DNA from: Candidatus Sabulitectum silens
GTDB taxonomy: Bacteria > Fermentibacterota > Fermentibacteria > Fermentibacterales > JCC-6
NCBI GenBank assembly: GCA_001875255.1
Contig: MJAN01000001.1
Coordinates: 434,001 to 498,000, forward strand
Reading direction: 5' to 3'
Length of the DNA stretch: 64,000 nucleotides
Below, one piece after another: positions 61,401-64,000 of this stretch (its first letter is position 1; every line of letters starts with the position of its first letter). A program made the translations under genes and the position numbers. The notes below the pieces were generated by a model. That model ran no database searches and was not told the DNA's origin. It worked only from the letters and a program-made list of their open reading frames with translations.

Positions 61401-64000
61401 TTGAAGCTTTCCGCCGCCGCTTTGCTGCCCCTGCTCCCCGGTGTGATCCTGGGTGCCAACATGTGGTCCGCCCACGGGCACAACTATTCATATCCCGCCT
61501 CCGGCGGCGGAAGGACCATATTCCCTGTGGTGTGGGATGTAAGATCCGCCAATTCCCTTCTTTCGGACTGGCACAGGATCTATGGCCCCGGGGAACTGAA
61601 CCCGATCTACGGGATCTTCCAGGAGGCCTATGATAGCGGAATAAACTCCCTTATCATAAGGTCGGAACTTGGCAACAAGTGGTTTCCCGAGATGCCCGGC
61701 ACCTACGGCGACAAGTTCTTCCCCCTGGCCGGGGCAGCAAGGGAGATCGGGCTCCACGTGATCCCCGGCGGTATTGAGACCGCCCTTGACCACAACGAGC
61801 ACAACCACTCGGTTATGGATTACCTCAAACTGTACATCTCCATGACCGAAGGGGCCTACCCCGGTGATGTGATCGGTTTCTTCGCCTTCGACGAACCGGA
61901 TGTGAAATACCTCGAGAATCCGGGACTTCAACAGGAGTGGACCGATCTCGTCTCCTTCTGGAGCCAGCATTCCCGCACTGAACTCGGTCTTCCTGTGATC
62001 TCGTATTTTGCCAAGTACGGTACCCCGGATGAATCCGGTTACATACAGTACTACACCGACACCACCTCTGTATTGAACCGGCTGGCCAGGTTCACCGACG
62101 CCGTGGGCATGGGAATGTATCCCGCCACCGGCAATTTCCGGCGAACAGACCTTCTGGATTCGGACATGGGATCCCCCCTGTTCACCTGTGCCACCGATCT
62201 TGTCCAGAACGACCCCCTATACATTGATGCCCTGGCGGGGAAGGACGAGGTGATACGGATCTATCCCAGGGGAGATTCCGCCCTGGTGGTTATCGAGGAA
62301 GTTGCCTGGGACGGCTTTGATCTTCACCTCTCCCCATACCTGGAGACAGGGATCCCCATCCAGCCCGACGGCTTTGCCTCATCGGACTACAGGGCCGGTT
62401 ACGCGGTGCATGAATCCACCGGCTATGTGAACTCCGGAGTGGTCCTCTGGGACAGTTCAAGGCCCGTTCATGAGGCGGTATTCATCTCATCCCGGAATGG
62501 TCTTCCCGAGGTGGGTTCAATACCTCGCTTCGATGGTTCCGAGGACATGAAACCCTTCTTCTTCGCCGTGGGACAGAGCGACTACTGGGCGGATGTGTCC
62601 GATGTTCAGGGGATCATCGGAAGGGGAAGACTGACGGTCCTCGCCGGGCTGGAGGACTCCGGAGGAGACCGCTGGCTCATGCTCTTCATCCATGGTCGTC
62701 CAGGTGTAAGCTCAAGCCTGGAGCTGGCCTTCAACGAACCGCGAAAGCTGTATTTTCCCGCCTCCGGTGCGGTTTGGGGCACATTCTGGGGAACCTGGTA
62801 CGAGTTCGGCACCGTTCAGCCGGTTGCCAGGAATGGATTCATCATTTATGACCACGACGGCAACTATGTTTCCCTCAGTCAGCTTGGCAGGAACTACTGG
62901 CAGGTTTTTCCCTCCTACGGAATGTCCCAGTACCATCAGCTTTTCGGCTCCTCCGGGATGCCTGATTTTCTAAGGGTTTCCAGGAATGACGGAAACTACC
63001 CGCCCTTCTTCACCGGATATGACAGACTGGTTGGCTACTTCAGCGACCGGTCCGGAATAGTCACAGCCTCATCCCTTATCTACGGCGGTTCCATGACAGA
63101 GATCGACAGCATGGATGTCACCGGTCTCACGGGACAGGTTACCGGTTTCGACCTCTACAGGAACGACTACCGATACTGGGACAGGCCGCTTTTCACCCTT
63201 GATGACGGCGGTGTTCATTCAGGCCAGGGTTCCATAGATAACGGCATTGAATCCGGGACCATCGGCACGGAACAGGTAAGGTACTGCCAGGGGGACACCA
63301 TCATCACCGGCATCAGGGTCATGCCCACCAGAGACGCCATAAGGAGTGCCCTTGTGGTTTCTGAGGAGGGCTTCTATGTCCCGGAGTGCGAGCTTTACGA
63401 CGATAAGTTCGACGACTGGCGGTATCAATGGTATTCCAACGCCCACCGAACCGGAATGGAGATGGGCATTCAGGAAACCTCCAGGGATAATTCCCTTTTC
63501 GCCGTTGTCCAGTCCTTCGGCAGGCACGGGTTTGCCCTTCCCAGTTACTGTCCCTCACCGGACACCCTTCTGTACATGGCAACGGCTCCCATCGTAGATG
63601 GGGCCAGGGGCATAATATTCTATGCCCTGGACCTGGCAATGATGTCCGGCAATGGAGGGGACGACGGCTTTTCCAGGGCACCCTTCGTTCTTCAGAACTG
63701 GGGTCCCAGCAGGGATGCCGGGAACACCGATCTGATAGGAAGGATCCACGAGACCACCGCAATGCTCACGGGAAGACACCAGCAGGGAACCGATTATCTC
63801 AGTCCACTTGTGAGCCCGGACTGGAGCGTTCTGGGGCCTGAACGGGCCAGGAATCTTCACAGCGCCGATTCCCTCCTTGATTTCATCGCCCTGGAGAACG
63901 CTCAGATGGATACGGTTATCATCCTTGCCGTTAACAATGCCACCGGGGAATCTCCCTTCACACCGGGAATCGAACTGGTGGATCTTCCAGCCGGGTTCAG
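61401..64000 (+). CDS. Large secreted protein with glycoside-hydrolase-like TIM-barrel region (3' end outside window)
   Basis: At least 866 residues, open to the right edge with no frame break. TTG start at 61,401 with AGGAG five bases upstream; signal LSAAALLPLLPGVILGA. Residues 30-250 look like a (beta/alpha)8 fold: FPVVWDVRSANSLLSDWH, SLIIRSELGNKWFPEM, GLHVIPGGIETALDH, and DVIGFFAFDEPDVKYL, whose Asp-Glu-Pro resembles the acid/base Glu at strand 4 of clan GH-A-like proteins. A beta-rich middle part and a second barrel-like region (APIVDGARGIIFYALDL, FVLQNWGPSRDAG) follow. Substrate unknown; no exact family recognised. Last gene of the plus-strand run. Confidence 0.6.
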   Translation, partial: MKLSAAALLPLLPGVILGANMWSAHGHNYSYPASGGGRTIFPVVWDVRSANSLLSDWHRIYGPGELNPIYGIFQEAYDSGINSLIIRSELGNKWFPEMPGTYGDKFFPLAGAAREIGLHVIPGGIETALDHNEHNHSVMDYLKLYISMTEGAYPGDVIGFFAFDEPDVKYLENPGLQQEWTDLVSFWSQHSRTELGLPVISYFAKYGTPDESGYIQYYTDTTSVLNRLARFTDAVGMGMYPATGNFRRTDLLDSDMGSPLFTCATDLVQNDPLYIDALAGKDEVIRIYPRGDSALVVIEEVAWDGFDLHLSPYLETGIPIQPDGFASSDYRAGYAVHESTGYVNSGVVLWDSSRPVHEAVFISSRNGLPEVGSIPRFDGSEDMKPFFFAVGQSDYWADVSDVQGIIGRGRLTVLAGLEDSGGDRWLMLFIHGRPGVSSSLELAFNEPRKLYFPASGAVWGTFWGTWYEFGTVQPVARNGFIIYDHDGNYVSLSQLGRNYWQVFPSYGMSQYHQLFGSSGMPDFLRVSRNDGNYPPFFTGYDRLVGYFSDRSGIVTASSLIYGGSMTEIDSMDVTGLTGQVTGFDLYRNDYRYWDRPLFTLDDGGVHSGQGSIDNGIESGTIGTEQVRYCQGDTIITGIRVMPTRDAIRSALVVSEEGFYVPECELYDDKFDDWRYQWYSNAHRTGMEMGIQETSRDNSLFAVVQSFGRHGFALPSYCPSPDTLLYMATAPIVDGARGIIFYALDLAMMSGNGGDDGFSRAPFVLQNWGPSRDAGNTDLIGRIHETTAMLTGRHQQGTDYLSPLVSPDWSVLGPERARNLHSADSLLDFIALENAQMDTVIILAVNNATGESPFTPGIELVDLPAGF

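Overview
The window is gene-dense and has a uniform, fairly high G+C content. It comes from a Gram-negative, anaerobic, probably fermentative bacterium. LpxH, lipoproteins, a TolC-type channel and an RND pump indicate an outer membrane. HydG and a TM1266-type regulator indicate an [FeFe] hydrogenase. Class II (B12-dependent) ribonucleotide reductase, secreted clan-CD and Ntn-hydrolase proteins with a C-terminal sorting-like tail, and many ATGA/GTGA gene overlaps fit an uncultured lineage near the Fibrobacterota-Chlorobiota-Bacteroidota group (for example Fermentibacterota). That placement is an inference from gene content, not a phylogeny. I found no rRNA, tRNA, CRISPR array, transposase or prophage gene, and no stretch above about 300 bases is without a gene.

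The most important caveat is sequence quality. About 30 of 55 genes carry one or more single-base frameshifts. Each one I resolved is a one-base deletion, nearly always in a short G or C run. The protein homology continues in the next frame, so these are almost certainly read or assembly errors and not pseudogenes. I annotate such genes over their full extent and state where the frame breaks.

Layout. 0-2.9 kb: RND pump and its membrane-fusion lipoprotein. 3-7 kb: a large CheR/PAS/histidine kinase/receiver protein. 7-10.8 kb (-): amino-acid racemase, GNAT acetyltransferase, TrkA and TrkH. 10.9-20 kb: S9 peptidase lipoprotein, cyclic-nucleotide-type MscS channel, C25-like secreted protease, a GT-C-like membrane protein and prolyl-tRNA synthetase. 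20.2-24.2 kb (+): PAP2 protein, panB, purD, purE and a Sua5/TsaC gene. 24.2-26 kb (-): hydG and its TM1266-type partner. 26-29.9 kb (+): a membrane protein, a lipoprotein and a strongly promoted secreted protein.

29.9-40.3 kb (-) is the most striking block: twelve genes with no gap larger than a few bases. It is headed by an ECF sigma factor and a zinc anti-sigma factor. It continues through a secreted protein, a thioredoxin-fold lipoprotein, LpxH, a polyprenyl-phosphate-type GT2, a GT4, an NAD-dependent epimerase-like protein, two LPG-synthase-TM (UPF0104) proteins flanking a YfhO protein, and a radical SAM/SPASM protein. I read this as a stress-inducible cell-envelope glycan or glycolipid system.

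40.6-50.3 kb: nrdJ, a prepilin-like protein, a PC4-like DNA-binding protein with a palindromic operator, a degenerate sensor kinase, cdd-deoB, a secreted C45-like Ntn hydrolase and RqcH. 50.4-64 kb (+) is one long overlapping housekeeping run: yicC, gmk, coaB, uracil-DNA glycosylase, dnaB, radA, a PIN/TRAM protein, ispDF, glgA, a Yip1-like protein, a TolC-like protein and a large secreted protein that runs off the right edge.
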